Positions 45,562 through 54,319 of a DNA stretch of 64,000 nucleotides are shown in pieces; the stretch's first letter is position 1; each line of letters starts with the position of its first letter. Where the stretch lies: contig CACMGP010000002.1 in the NCBI GenBank assembly GCA_902613185.1, forward strand, positions 223,378 through 287,377, read 5' to 3'. A program made the position numbers and the translations under genes. Below the pieces are notes generated by a model, which worked only from the letters and a program-made list of their open reading frames with translations, did no database searches and had not been told where the DNA came from. Source of the DNA: an uncultured Alphaproteobacteria bacterium (GTDB lineage Bacteria; Pseudomonadota; Alphaproteobacteria; HIMB59).

Positions 45562-45897
45562 CTAAACATTTGCCAACAAATGTAGATGAAAATGAAATAC
45601 TTCTTGGCCGCCATCTTTGCCTTTATGTGTCTTAATTTGAAAACCCTTATCTCTTAGACCTAAAATATTTATAATTTCATCGACAGATTTCCAAAAATTG
45701 GTTTGATATAAGTTGTCTGCATTTTGTAAAAAATCAGAAATATCAAGTAGGGGTTTCTTAGGTATAATTAAGATATGTGTTTTTGCTTTTGGGCTAATAT
45801 CTTTAAATGAAAGCACATGCTCATTTTCAAAAATCTTATCACAAGGAATTTCACCTTTTAAAATTTTTGCAAAAATGTTTTCTTTATCATAACTCAT
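45562..45897 (-). CDS. hinT: HIT family protein (HinT-like)
   Basis: A 111-residue nucleotidyl hydrolase with an HxHxH triad at 102-106 (VFHFHLHLLA) and an N-terminal ENIFAKILKGEIPCDKIFEN segment typical of HinT. It hydrolyses AMP-lysine or nucleoside phosphoramidates. Last gene of the his operon, overlapping hisF by 4 bases; hisE usually sits between hisF and hinT in relatives but is missing here. Confidence 0.93.
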   Translation of the reverse strand: MSYDKENIFAKILKGEIPCDKIFENEHVLSFKDISPKAKTHILIIPKKPLLDISDFLQNADNLYQTNFWKSVDEIINILGLRDKGFQIKTHKGKDGGQEVFHFHLHLLANV

Positions 45898-46646
45898 AAT
45901 CTAACAGGAACACCTTTACTACTAAGATATTTTTTTACAGTCTTTATTTTATATTTTCTAGAGTGAAATACGCTCGCAGCTAACAAACCAGTGGATTTTG
46001 TCAAATAACCTAAATAAAAATGTTCAAGACTTCCAACACCACCACTAGCAATTACAGGAATACCAACATTACTAGTTACTTTTTTTAGCATATTGCAATC
46101 GAAACCATTTTGGACACCATCAGTATCCATTGAGGTCATTAATATTTCTCCAGCACCAAGAGATTGTGCTTGTTTTGCCCAAGTAATAAGTTCATTTTTG
46201 GTAATTTCTCTTCCACCTTTGATTACGACTTTCATTTTATTTTTATGCCTTTTTCCATCAATTGCTACGACTATGCATTGAGAGCCATGTCTCAATGAGG
46301 CTTGTCTTATTAATTTTGGATTTTTTACTGCTGCGGAATTAATTGACACTTTATCTGCTCCTGCATTAAGCAAATCTGTTATATCTCTCAAATCTGAAAC
46401 TCCTCCACCTACAGTTAAAGGGATATTTATAACCTTAGCTATTGATTCAACAGTTTTAATAAATGTTTTTCTATTTTGATATGATGCATTTATATCAAGC
46501 ATACAAAGCTCGTCAGCCCCTGATAAAGAATAATATTTTGCCATTTCAACTGCGTTACCCATGACTCTTATGTTTTTAAAATTAACACCCTTAACAACTT
46601 TATTTTTAATAACATCAAGGCATGGAATTATTCTTGTCTTAAGCAT
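45894..46646 (-). CDS. hisF: Imidazole glycerol phosphate synthase, cyclase subunit
   Basis: Beta-alpha barrel partner of HisH making IGP and AICAR. A 250-residue protein starting KTRIIPCLDV with the catalytic Asp; LTVGGGVSDLRDI, VVAIDGKR, MTSMDTDGVQNGFDCN and IPVIASGGVGSLEH are all present. Overlaps hisA by 8 bases and hinT by 4 bases. Confidence 0.97.
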   Translation of the reverse strand: MLKTRIIPCLDVIKNKVVKGVNFKNIRVMGNAVEMAKYYSLSGADELCMLDINASYQNRKTFIKTVESIAKVINIPLTVGGGVSDLRDITDLLNAGADKVSINSAAVKNPKLIRQASLRHGSQCIVVAIDGKRHKNKMKVVIKGGREITKNELITWAKQAQSLGAGEILMTSMDTDGVQNGFDCNMLKKVTSNVGIPVIASGGVGSLEHFYLGYLTKSTGLLAASVFHSRKYKIKTVKKYLSSKGVPVRL

Positions 46647-47349
46647 TAAACTGGACCAAACTATTTAAAGATATTTTATTTTCGTATATAGCTTTACCTA
46701 CAACAACATTATTGAAACCATTAGATCTACTCAACTCAATATCGTTAAGGTCCTTAACCCCTCCTCCGATAGTAATATGTTTGTCAGTTAATTTTTTTAT
46801 AGAATTAAACGTTTCCATATTTAAGCCAGAGAGCATTCCATCATTAGCAACATCTGTGACAAAGTAGGAATGAATGGGACGGTTGTTATATTTATCTATG
46901 ATATGCTTTAAAGATTGATTAGTTGTTTCTTGCCAGCCATGAGAAGCAATTTGATTATCTTTTATATCCAAAGCAATGGATAGTTTTTCAATCAAAGAGT
47001 CGTCAAAATTTAAAACGTCATCAATATTCTTTATTGCAAAGGTTCCAATTACAATTGTATTAAAACCCTCATTAATTTTATCAATAATAGCATCTTTACT
47101 TCTTATGCCGCCAGCAACTTCAATATTAATATCAATTTTTCTTCTAATCTGACTCAGAACCTGATTGTTATTGCCTTTGCCTAATGTAGCATCTAAGTCT
47201 ACAACGTGGATAGTATTGAAACCTACATCTTGATATGTTTTAGCCATATCAAGGGGGGAATACTGATAGGTTGTTTTATCATCGACGATACCTTTGGTTA
47301 ATCGCACACATTTTCCGTCTATTATGTCAATTGCTGGGAATATATTCAT
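46639..47349 (-). CDS. hisA: ProFAR isomerase
   Basis: 1-(5-phosphoribosyl)-5-[(5-phosphoribosylamino)methylideneamino]imidazole-4-carboxamide isomerase. A 236-residue barrel: NIFPAIDIIDGKCVRL with catalytic Asp8, IEVAGGIRSKD, YFVTDVANDGMLSG with the second Asp, and ITIGGGVKDL. Overlaps hisH by 4 bases. Confidence 0.97.
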   Translation of the reverse strand: MNIFPAIDIIDGKCVRLTKGIVDDKTTYQYSPLDMAKTYQDVGFNTIHVVDLDATLGKGNNNQVLSQIRRKIDINIEVAGGIRSKDAIIDKINEGFNTIVIGTFAIKNIDDVLNFDDSLIEKLSIALDIKDNQIASHGWQETTNQSLKHIIDKYNNRPIHSYFVTDVANDGMLSGLNMETFNSIKKLTDKHITIGGGVKDLNDIELSRSNGFNNVVVGKAIYENKISLNSLVQFNA

Positions 47350-47975
47350 GATTTCAAAATATAATTTTTTATCAAATTTAGGCCGTGTTTGTGGCTTTTT
47401 TCAGGATGAAATTGCACTCCGTAAATGTTGCCTTTCTTTACAATAGAGGGAAATTTTTGACCATAAAGAGTGAAAGCTAAAACATCCGATTTTTTAATGT
47501 TTTGGAAAATGTAACTATGAACAAAGTAAAAATCCTTCTTATCGAAACTATTTGTAATAATAGTGTCATCATTGTTTAAGTTAATTGTGTTCCATCCCAT
47601 ATGGGGAATTATAAGTTTTTTATTTCTAAATTTTTTTATGTCTCCGCTAATAACTCCTAAACCTCTTGTAATTTTATCTTCATATCCCCAATCAGATAGA
47701 ATTTGCATCCCGACGCAAATACCTAAGTATGATGAGTTATTTTCTAAGTATTCTTTTAATGGTTTAATAATTTTTAATTTTTTTAAATTTGACATAAGAG
47801 TGGCATAAGCACCTTGTCCAGGCAAAATAATTTTATCAAACGAAGAATAGTTGAAATGACCTTTAATAATCTTTAATCGATATGGCCTTCCTTTTATAAT
47901 ATCTTTGATTGCTTTATTAATCGATCCAATATTCCCAGATTGCCCGTCAATAAGTCCTATGACTTTTTTTTTCAA
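47346..47975 (-). CDS. hisH: Imidazole glycerol phosphate synthase, glutamine amidotransferase subunit
   Basis: Class I glutaminase feeding ammonia to HisF. A 209-residue protein with IIDGQSGN-like start (LIDGQSGNIGSINKA), nucleophile Cys87 in LGICVGMQ, and C-terminal VQFHPEKSHKHG with the His-Glu of the triad. Overlaps hisB by 4 bases and hisA by 4 bases. Confidence 0.97.
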   Translation of the reverse strand: MKKKVIGLIDGQSGNIGSINKAIKDIIKGRPYRLKIIKGHFNYSSFDKIILPGQGAYATLMSNLKKLKIIKPLKEYLENNSSYLGICVGMQILSDWGYEDKITRGLGVISGDIKKFRNKKLIIPHMGWNTINLNNDDTIITNSFDKKDFYFVHSYIFQNIKKSDVLAFTLYGQKFPSIVKKGNIYGVQFHPEKSHKHGLNLIKNYILKS

Positions 47976-48556
47976 AGTTTCCCTTTAGAACTAGGAATAC
48001 TTGTTTTTCTGGGGTCAACAGATATTGCTTTTTTCAAGGATAACGCAAATGATTTAAAACAGCTCTCAATGATATGGTGATTGTTTTTTCCATATAACGT
48101 TTCGATATGGCAATTCATTCTTGACTCAGTAACTATAGATTTAAAAAATTCCGAAAATAACTCTTGGTCCATTTCACCAACTTTTTCTAATGATGTTTTA
48201 ACATTCCAAATAAAATACGGGCGATTACAAAGATCAATGACTGATCTTGTTAATGTTTCATCAAAAGAAACATAAGAATATGCAAATCGTGTTATACCTT
48301 TTTTATCACCAAGTGCGTTTTTTATACTCTCGCCAAAAGCAATGCCAACATCTTCAACAGTATGGTGCATATCAACTTTTAGATCTCCATCACATTTTAA
48401 CTCTAAGTCTATCAAGCTGTGAGTACTTATTTGTTGAAGCATATGATCAAAAAAAGCAATCCCAGTATCAATTTTATTTACTCCTGAGCCGTCAAGGTTA
48501 ATTTTTATTGATATTTTTGTTTCTTTTGTGTCTCTATTAAATGTAAATTCACGCAT
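47972..48556 (-). CDS. hisB: Imidazoleglycerol-phosphate dehydratase
   Basis: Manganese enzyme of histidine synthesis. A 194-residue monofunctional HisB (no N-terminal phosphatase) with FDHMLQQISTHSLIDLEL and DMHHTVEDVGIAFG as the metal sites, NHHIIESCFKSFALSL at the C-terminal repeat. First gene of hisB-hisH-hisA-hisF-hinT; divergent from hslV, 38 bases apart, where the operon promoter must lie. Confidence 0.97.
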   Translation of the reverse strand: MREFTFNRDTKETKISIKINLDGSGVNKIDTGIAFFDHMLQQISTHSLIDLELKCDGDLKVDMHHTVEDVGIAFGESIKNALGDKKGITRFAYSYVSFDETLTRSVIDLCNRPYFIWNVKTSLEKVGEMDQELFSEFFKSIVTESRMNCHIETLYGKNNHHIIESCFKSFALSLKKAISVDPRKTSIPSSKGKL

Positions 48557-48594
48557 TTGTAATCAGCTATTTAGTACCTATATTTATAGGAATA

Positions 48595-49146
48595 ATGGAT
48601 AAAAATAAAACAATAATACGCTCGACAACTGTTGTTTGCGTTCGTGATAGTGAGAGTGTTGTTATAGCATCTGATGGACAAGTAACTTTGGGGACATCAG
48701 TAATTAAGTCAAACGCCAATAAAATTAGAACATTTCATAATGATCAAATTATTGTTGGGTTTGCTGGGTCAACCGCCGATGCATTAACTCTTTTTGATAG
48801 ACTGGAGAAAAAGTGCGAAGAATTTTCATATAATCTAAAAAGAGCTTGTGTAGAACTAGCTAAAGATTGGAGAACCGATAGGTATCTAAGAAGATTAGAG
48901 TCGATGATTATTGCAGCTGATAAAAGTGAAACATATCTTATTAGCGGAACCGGTGACGTTCTGGAACCTCAAGAAGGTATAGTTGCAATTGGATCAGGTG
49001 GCAACTTTGCTTTAAGCGCAGCAAGGGCTCTAAAAAGAAAATCTAATTTGTCTGCAAAAGAAATTGCAGCAGAATCGCTTAAAGTTGCAGCTGAGCTTTG
49101 TATTTATACAAATGATACTCTAAACATCTCAGAAATTAAAATTTAA
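48595..49146 (+). CDS. hslV: ATP-dependent protease peptidase subunit HslV
   Basis: Proteasome-like peptidase of the HslUV complex. A 183-residue protein; the mature enzyme should begin at Thr11 (TTVVCVRDSE) after removal of a 10-residue propeptide, giving the catalytic N-terminal threonine. VVIASDGQVTLG, GFAGSTADALTLFDRLEKK and LAKDWRTDRYLRRLE are conserved. Its last base is the first base of hslU. Confidence 0.97.
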   Translation: MDKNKTIIRSTTVVCVRDSESVVIASDGQVTLGTSVIKSNANKIRTFHNDQIIVGFAGSTADALTLFDRLEKKCEEFSYNLKRACVELAKDWRTDRYLRRLESMIIAADKSETYLISGTGDVLEPQEGIVAIGSGGNFALSAARALKRKSNLSAKEIAAESLKVAAELCIYTNDTLNISEIKI

Positions 49147-50459
49147 TGGATAGCCAATCACTTACTCCAAAAGTTATTAAAGAAGAGCTTGACCGCTATG
49201 TGATTGGTCAGGATGATGCAAAAAAAGCAGTCGCCATAGCCCTTCGAAATAGGTGGAGAAGATTAAATGTAAAAGATGAGACGCTTAGAGATGATATCAT
49301 CCCAAAAAATATATTAATGATTGGGCCAACGGGTTGCGGTAAAACTGAGATTGCAAGAAAATTAGCTAAACTTACACAATCACCGTTTATAAAAGTGGAA
49401 GCAACTAAATTTACAGAAATTGGATACGTAGGAAGAGATGTTGAACAAATAATTAGAGATTTAATTGAAGTTGCAATTAATTTAGAAAAGAAAAAGATAA
49501 GAGATCGTTTCATAGATGAAGCCAAAACAAATGCAGAAGAAATTGTTTTAAAGGCATTGCTTGGTGACAATCCAAGTGAAGAAACCAAGGAAAAATTTCG
49601 GTTGATGCTAAGAGATAATCAACTTAATGATAAAGAGATCGAAATAGCACTAGATCAAAAATCCAATCCTTTCCAATCATTGGACATACCAGGAATGCCT
49701 GGTGCTCAAATGGGAATGATAAATATGAATGATATATTTGGTAAAGGTTTAAAAAATAAAAAGAAAACAAAACTTAAAATAGGTGAAGCTTATGAGCCGC
49801 TTATCCAAGAAGAAATTGAGAAAATCGCTGAAAAACAAAATGTTGTTCAAAATGCTATTAAAAGTGTTCAGGAAAGTGGAATAGTTTTTATTGACGAAAT
49901 TGACAAAATCGCACCCAATAGTGAAAGAAGAGGCGGGGATGTTTCAAGAGAAGGAGTGCAAAGAGATTTACTCCCACTTATTGAGGGTACAGTTGTCAGC
50001 ACAAAATATGGAACAATCGAAACAAATCATATTTTATTTATTGCTTCTGGTGCTTTTCATCAATCCAAACCAAGTGATTTACTACCAGAACTTCAAGGAA
50101 GGTTGCCTGTAAGAGTAAGATTAAATGCTCTTAAAAAAGATGATTTTATTAGAATTTTAAAAGAAACTGATAATAGCTTAACCAAACAATATAAGTCACT
50201 ATTTGCAACAGAAAATATTGAATTAGAGTTTGAGGATGAGGCTTTAGAAGAAATAGCAACTCTTACTGAACAAATAAATACTGAGGTAGAAAATATTGGC
50301 GCACGACGATTACAAACAATGTTTGAAAAAATTCTTGAGAGAATTAGTTTTGATGCAAACCTCAGTGATCAAAAAACTGAAGTAGTAAATAAAGCTTGGG
50401 TTACGGATGCTGTTAAGTCAGAAATCAAACCTACTGATGAAAAGAAGTTTATTCTTTAG
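49146..50459 (+). CDS. hslU: HslU ATPase
   Basis: AAA+ unfoldase subunit partnered with HslV. A 437-residue protein: LTPKVIKEELDRYVIGQDDA at the start, Walker A GPTGCGKTE, FTEIGYVGRDVEQI pore loop, Walker B SGIVFIDEIDK, sensor GARRLQTMFEKILE, and the C-terminal end (KKFIL) that inserts into HslV. The I domain is shorter than in E. coli but present. Overlaps the convergent smr gene by 11 bases. Confidence 0.98.
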   Translation: MDSQSLTPKVIKEELDRYVIGQDDAKKAVAIALRNRWRRLNVKDETLRDDIIPKNILMIGPTGCGKTEIARKLAKLTQSPFIKVEATKFTEIGYVGRDVEQIIRDLIEVAINLEKKKIRDRFIDEAKTNAEEIVLKALLGDNPSEETKEKFRLMLRDNQLNDKEIEIALDQKSNPFQSLDIPGMPGAQMGMINMNDIFGKGLKNKKKTKLKIGEAYEPLIQEEIEKIAEKQNVVQNAIKSVQESGIVFIDEIDKIAPNSERRGGDVSREGVQRDLLPLIEGTVVSTKYGTIETNHILFIASGAFHQSKPSDLLPELQGRLPVRVRLNALKKDDFIRILKETDNSLTKQYKSLFATENIELEFEDEALEEIATLTEQINTEVENIGARRLQTMFEKILERISFDANLSDQKTEVVNKAWVTDAVKSEIKPTDEKKFIL

Positions 50460-50949
50460 ATCTTAACTTAATATAAAAAGCACCTAAACCTCCATGTTGT
50501 ATTTTGCAAGGCGAATACGATTTTATCATAAATTGAAATTTTTCTGTGTCTAACCAAAAAGGAAATTGTCTTCTTATTTTTCCTGTAAAAAATTCCTCTC
50601 CGTTAGTTTTATTGCCAAGGCCTGTTATCACAATATGGAATAAGTTCTTCCTCTTATAGTTGATTGAAAAATATTCGATTAATTTTTGGTGTGCTTGGTC
50701 AACTGTTAGTCCATGTAAATCAATTTTGCTAAAATGATGATTTTTAAATTGTTTATGAAGATTGGCATCTAAAAGAACTGGTTTAGAAAAAATTTTTTTT
50801 ACTTTTGTATTTTTTTTATCTAAATTTTCTCTCTTTTTTTTGTTCTCACTAGAGCCACCGATTGAAATACTAATTTTTTCATTAGGTTGCTCTTCTAATG
50901 GTTTTTTATTTTGTAGTTTATTTAGATTAAATTTAATTTTATGAGACAA
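50449..50949 (-). CDS. Smr-domain protein
   Basis: A 166-residue DNA- or RNA-binding/nuclease-like protein with a C-terminal Smr domain: IDLHGLTVDQAHQKLIEYF and HIVITGLGNKTNGEEFFTGK, close to the family consensus (DLHGxTxxEA; GKG). TTG 50949 is chosen as start because it overlaps the upstream stop (TTGTCTCATAA), giving LSHKIKFNLN; an earlier start at 51024 would add 25 residues inside tim44-like coding. The alphaproteobacterial smr usually follows mltA, which is missing. Confidence 0.85.
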   Translation of the reverse strand: MSHKIKFNLNKLQNKKPLEEQPNEKISISIGGSSENKKKRENLDKKNTKVKKIFSKPVLLDANLHKQFKNHHFSKIDLHGLTVDQAHQKLIEYFSINYKRKNLFHIVITGLGNKTNGEEFFTGKIRRQFPFWLDTEKFQFMIKSYSPCKIQHGGLGAFYIKLRSKE

Positions 50950-51451
50950 GTTTAATAGAAAAAAGCTTCCAATTAGGATCTGAGGATTTCTTATCTTTTT
51001 CAAAGCCCCATTCTTCGACAACATTCAGTATTTCGTTGTTTGCAACATTGTAATGTTCGGTTTCAAACTTGACAGACTTAACTAATCTTAAGTCATCAGA
51101 TTTATCATCTAAAATAGAACTATTCTTTACTTCTGAAAATTTAATTTCTTTGGGTGCTTTTGCTTGTTCCATTGCTTGCATTGCCTCAGGTGTAAGCAAA
51201 TCTTTTACTTTTTCAATACTGTTACTCTGATAGGCCTGAACAATCATTTCATATGCTTTGTTAGCGCCTTCTAAAAATTCGTTATTATCATTTTTTGGAA
51301 CTACTTTAGGTTTAAACTTCGATTGAGGATTTTTTTTTGTTCTAATATTCACAATTTTTCCATCAGAAGATCCAAGAATACTCCTTAGGCGATAAACTAA
51401 AAATATCGCAATTGCTCCAAAAAGCACAATATCTATAAATTCACTACTCAT
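50939..51451 (-). CDS. Tim44-like domain protein
   Basis: A 170-residue inner-membrane-anchored protein: one N-terminal helix (IDIVLFGAIAIFLVYRLRSI), a charged linker, then a Tim44-like domain (FLEGANKAYEMIVQAYQSNS; LLTPEAMQAMEQAK; VEEWGFEKD). Bacterial relatives (TimA) are ancestral to the mitochondrial import subunit. Lies in the conserved alphaproteobacterial order tim44-like-(mltA)-smr, here without mltA, and overlaps dnaQ by 8 bases. Confidence 0.9.
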   Translation of the reverse strand: MSSEFIDIVLFGAIAIFLVYRLRSILGSSDGKIVNIRTKKNPQSKFKPKVVPKNDNNEFLEGANKAYEMIVQAYQSNSIEKVKDLLTPEAMQAMEQAKAPKEIKFSEVKNSSILDDKSDDLRLVKSVKFETEHYNVANNEILNVVEEWGFEKDKKSSDPNWKLFSIKLVS

Positions 51452-52124
51452 AATTTTTCAACATCTTGGCCCAATTTGAATTAGGTATTTTATTTTTTAT
51501 AAACTCTTTATGGGCTTCTGTCTCTTCTTTTGTTATTACGATGGATGTGTAATTCGGCTCACTAGCTAGATTAATTTTTTCTGATTTAGTCTCACTTAAT
51601 TCTAATCCGATTTGGTTTATACCTTGTAGCTCCAAATATACATCAGTTAGGATTTTAGCGTCTTTTAACGCACCATGTTGATCTCTATTTATAAGTGTAT
51701 TGATTTTTAATTTCTTTATAAGTGCGTCTAATGATACTTGCTGCCCTGGAAACCGTTGTCTTGCAATTTTAATTGTATCTATAACTCTCTCCTTCAATAT
51801 TTGTGGTTTAGATAGTTTCTTAAGCTCAAAGTTTAAGAAACCTATGTCAAAAGATGCATTATGAGCGACAATGAAACTATCTTGAATAAATTCTAGGAAG
51901 CCGTCTGCAATCTCTTCAAAAATTGGCTTATCTGTCAAATATTCATTAGTTATACCGTGTATTTTAATATTGTCCTCGGTAAGAGTTTTAGAAGGGTTTA
52001 TATATTCATGATAGCTTGCCCCGACCTCTTTTTTGTTAAGTTCGATACAGCCAATTTCAATAATTCGATGTCCCTCTTTAAACTCTAAGCCTGTAGTTTC
52101 AATATCAAGTATAATTTCTCTCAT
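51444..52124 (-). CDS. dnaQ: DNA polymerase III epsilon subunit
   Basis: Proofreading 3'-5' exonuclease, DEDDh type. A 226-residue protein: EIILDIETTGLEF (ExoI, Asp and Glu), FIVAHNASFDIGFLN (ExoII), and NRDQHGALKDAKIL (ExoIII, His and Asp). The C-terminal tail would bind the polymerase. Overlaps coaE by 4 bases; usual neighbour secB is missing. Confidence 0.97.
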   Translation of the reverse strand: MREIILDIETTGLEFKEGHRIIEIGCIELNKKEVGASYHEYINPSKTLTEDNIKIHGITNEYLTDKPIFEEIADGFLEFIQDSFIVAHNASFDIGFLNFELKKLSKPQILKERVIDTIKIARQRFPGQQVSLDALIKKLKINTLINRDQHGALKDAKILTDVYLELQGINQIGLELSETKSEKINLASEPNYTSIVITKEETEAHKEFIKNKIPNSNWAKMLKNYE

Positions 52125-52678
52125 AACTTATTTAATAATTTAATTATATTTAAACGTAAGTTCAAGATTGAACCATTATTGTTTATCGTAAAGGTTGATT
52201 TATTTTTTTTTATATTTTCTTTAATCTGCTTATTATTCATTAATTTAAAATAATTTTCGGAGACACCTCTTTTTAAAACCCTATGTTTTCTCTTTGTAGT
52301 GTCCGAGTTTACGAATACAGTGACATTAAAATTATTGAACAAATTTTCTTCGTAAAGTAATGGAATTTCATAAAATACTGGCTGATAAGACTGATGTTTC
52401 TGGGCTGCTAATTTTTTTTTGGAGTATAGAAGTGGATATATTGTTCTCTTAAGTTTCCTGTTGAACTCTTCATTCTGTAACATTTTAATTATTTCTTGTT
52501 TATAATTATGATCATTAAGTTTTAATTTTTCTAAAATTATTTTTCTAGTGCGATCATCTTTATATAATTTTGAAATTATAGCATCAGATGATACACAAGA
52601 AAAACCCAGCTTTGAGATAAATTTAATAAATTCAGTTTTACCTGATCCTATATTTCCTGTAACTGCAACTTTAATCAT
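52121..52678 (-). CDS. coaE: Dephospho-CoA kinase
   Basis: Last step of coenzyme A synthesis. A 185-residue P-loop kinase with GNIGSGKTEF at 8-17, SDAIISKLY (DxD-like substrate motif), and the LYEENLFNNFNVTVFV segment. The N-terminal half is conserved; the C-terminal half is more divergent. Overlaps aroE by 4 bases and dnaQ by 4 bases. Confidence 0.93.
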   Translation of the reverse strand: MIKVAVTGNIGSGKTEFIKFISKLGFSCVSSDAIISKLYKDDRTRKIILEKLKLNDHNYKQEIIKMLQNEEFNRKLKRTIYPLLYSKKKLAAQKHQSYQPVFYEIPLLYEENLFNNFNVTVFVNSDTTKRKHRVLKRGVSENYFKLMNNKQIKENIKKNKSTFTINNNGSILNLRLNIIKLLNKL

Positions 52679-53490
52679 ATTTTATTTATAAGCATTTGAT
52701 AAATTTTTTTGTCTATTTCTATTTTATTGCCTGACCATATTTCGTAAGATGGTTTTGCTTGTTCTACAAGCATCTTCAATCCACCTGAGTATTTAATGTC
52801 GTGTTTTTTTGCTTTTTTTAACAGATCTGTATCAATTGGGTTATAAACAATGTCAATTACTCCTCTAGCGTTCTTAACTAAATTTAAAATGTTTCTGTTG
52901 ATTTTATTTTTTTTAGTCATCCCTGCACTAGATGCATTGATAATCAAATCATATCTCTTCCTGAGACGAGTTGATCTAATTAGGAAACGATTAAATTTAA
53001 ATTTTTTTTTAAGATTTTCTTCCCTTCTCATTGATGTTGCAAAAATATCAATATTTTTAATACTTTTTTTATTTAGAAAATATAAAATTGCTCTTGCGGC
53101 GCCCCCCGCACCAACTAATAATACAGATTTTGTATTTTTAATTTTTAAGGTATTAAAAGTCTTACTGAAACCAATAGCATCTGTGTTATCTCCAAAAATT
53201 GTTTTATTTTTTTTATAAATTAAATTAACAGAGCCTATTTTATTTGCTCTTGTTGTGACTTTATCACAAAAATTAATAAAAATTTCTTTATAAGGTATAG
53301 TAATATTAAACCCAACAAATTGTTTATCTCTTCTATAATTATTAAAAAATTTATCTATTTTTTTTTCCTGTACCTCGTATTTTCTATAAATAAATTTATT
53401 ATTATTTTTTTTTGCCCAATGATTATGTATGAATGGGGATAATGAATGATTCAGTTTTTTTGCTACAATTCCTATTTTTTTTTTATTCAT
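52675..53490 (-). CDS. aroE: Shikimate dehydrogenase
   Basis: NADPH-dependent step of aromatic amino acid synthesis. A 271-residue protein: KLNHSLSPFIHNHW for shikimate binding, FNITIPYKE with the catalytic Lys, NTDAIGF, the NADP motif VGAGGAARAILYFL, and GLKMLVEQAKPSYEIWSG near the C-terminus. Starts immediately after maf in the block maf-aroE-coaE-dnaQ. Confidence 0.96.
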   Translation of the reverse strand: MNKKKIGIVAKKLNHSLSPFIHNHWAKKNNNKFIYRKYEVQEKKIDKFFNNYRRDKQFVGFNITIPYKEIFINFCDKVTTRANKIGSVNLIYKKNKTIFGDNTDAIGFSKTFNTLKIKNTKSVLLVGAGGAARAILYFLNKKSIKNIDIFATSMRREENLKKKFKFNRFLIRSTRLRKRYDLIINASSAGMTKKNKINRNILNLVKNARGVIDIVYNPIDTDLLKKAKKHDIKYSGGLKMLVEQAKPSYEIWSGNKIEIDKKIYQMLINKI

Positions 53491-54084
53491 TTAGATACTT
53501 CTTAGTGTCTTTAAAAAATTAATAACATCTATTCCAATAATATTGAAATAACTGCCGTATATATCTTTAAAAAAAAAATTTCCTTTTCCTTCTATGTTAT
53601 AACAACCTACGGCCTTCGATACTTGTTTAAAGTTCTTATCAACGTAATTATTGATATCTTTTACTTTAGTATTTTTAAAAGTTATTTTTGTTTTTGTCAG
53701 AGTGCTTTTTATAAGATTGTTATTTATCATAAAAATCATGGCTGTGTAAAGATTGTGAGATTTATCATTAAATGCTTTTAAAGTTCTTTTACAACACTCG
53801 GGACTGGCACATTTATAAATGGTTTTTTTTTTAAATAAGATTGTTGTATCAAAAGTTACAATAATTTTATTACTATATTTTTTAGAAAGATATTCAGCTT
53901 TAGCTTTTGCAATTTTTAAAGCATCATATTTATCATTATTTAAATCTTTTACCTTTTTTTCATTTATGTTGGGCGATCTATACTGAAATTTTAGGTTCAT
54001 TAATTTAAAAATTTTTCTCCTAGATTGGCTTTTTGTGCCAATAATAACCTGTTTAGTTAATTGTGGATTAAGTGACTTATTCAT
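53491..54084 (-). CDS. maf: Maf family nucleotide pyrophosphatase
   Basis: House-cleaning nucleotide pyrophosphatase (septum formation inhibitor family). A 197-residue protein: IGTKSQSRRKIFKLM at the N-terminus (family SxSxxR), VTFDTTILFKKKTIYKC (Asp of the QTD/DT motif), and GCYNIEGKGNFFFKDIYGSY, then FNIIGI. First gene of the left operon; its 5' flank is the candidate origin region. Confidence 0.93.
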   Translation of the reverse strand: MNKSLNPQLTKQVIIGTKSQSRRKIFKLMNLKFQYRSPNINEKKVKDLNNDKYDALKIAKAKAEYLSKKYSNKIIVTFDTTILFKKKTIYKCASPECCKRTLKAFNDKSHNLYTAMIFMINNNLIKSTLTKTKITFKNTKVKDINNYVDKNFKQVSKAVGCYNIEGKGNFFFKDIYGSYFNIIGIDVINFLKTLRSI

Positions 54085-54319
54085 AAAATTTGTGAGTTTT
54101 AAACAACGAAATTACCATTAATTTATAAATATTAAGTTATCAACATTTGTTATTAAATAACTAAAAAAGTACTTAAATATGGGTTTTTTTAAATAAGAAG
54201 TTGTTAATCCCCATCATTCGACATACAACAACATACCTAATATATAAATATATATATTTTCTCTTTATTTTTTGTTATATACCTTATCAACATATCTAAC
54301 TATCTAGGTAATCTCCAAT
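54085..54319. other. oriC: Candidate chromosomal origin of replication
   Basis: 235-base divergent gap between maf and rho, in the same gene context as the Caulobacter origin (maf-aroE-coaE-dnaQ on one side, rho/mnm/par genes on the other). Two identical TTATCAACA boxes (54137-54145, 54284-54292), each one base from the TTATCCACA DnaA consensus, flank an AT tract of about 40 bases at 54239-54281 suited to melting. A third box TGTGGATTA (54062-54070), one mismatch in inverse orientation, lies in the maf start region. No gene is seen. Gene direction diverges from this point. Inference, not proof. Confidence 0.7.

Noticed and set aside
54118-54205. CtrA-type TTAA-N7-TTAA sites in the candidate origin
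   Set aside because: TTAA pairs occur but with spacings of 10 or 11 bases, not 7, and TTAA is common in such AT-rich DNA.
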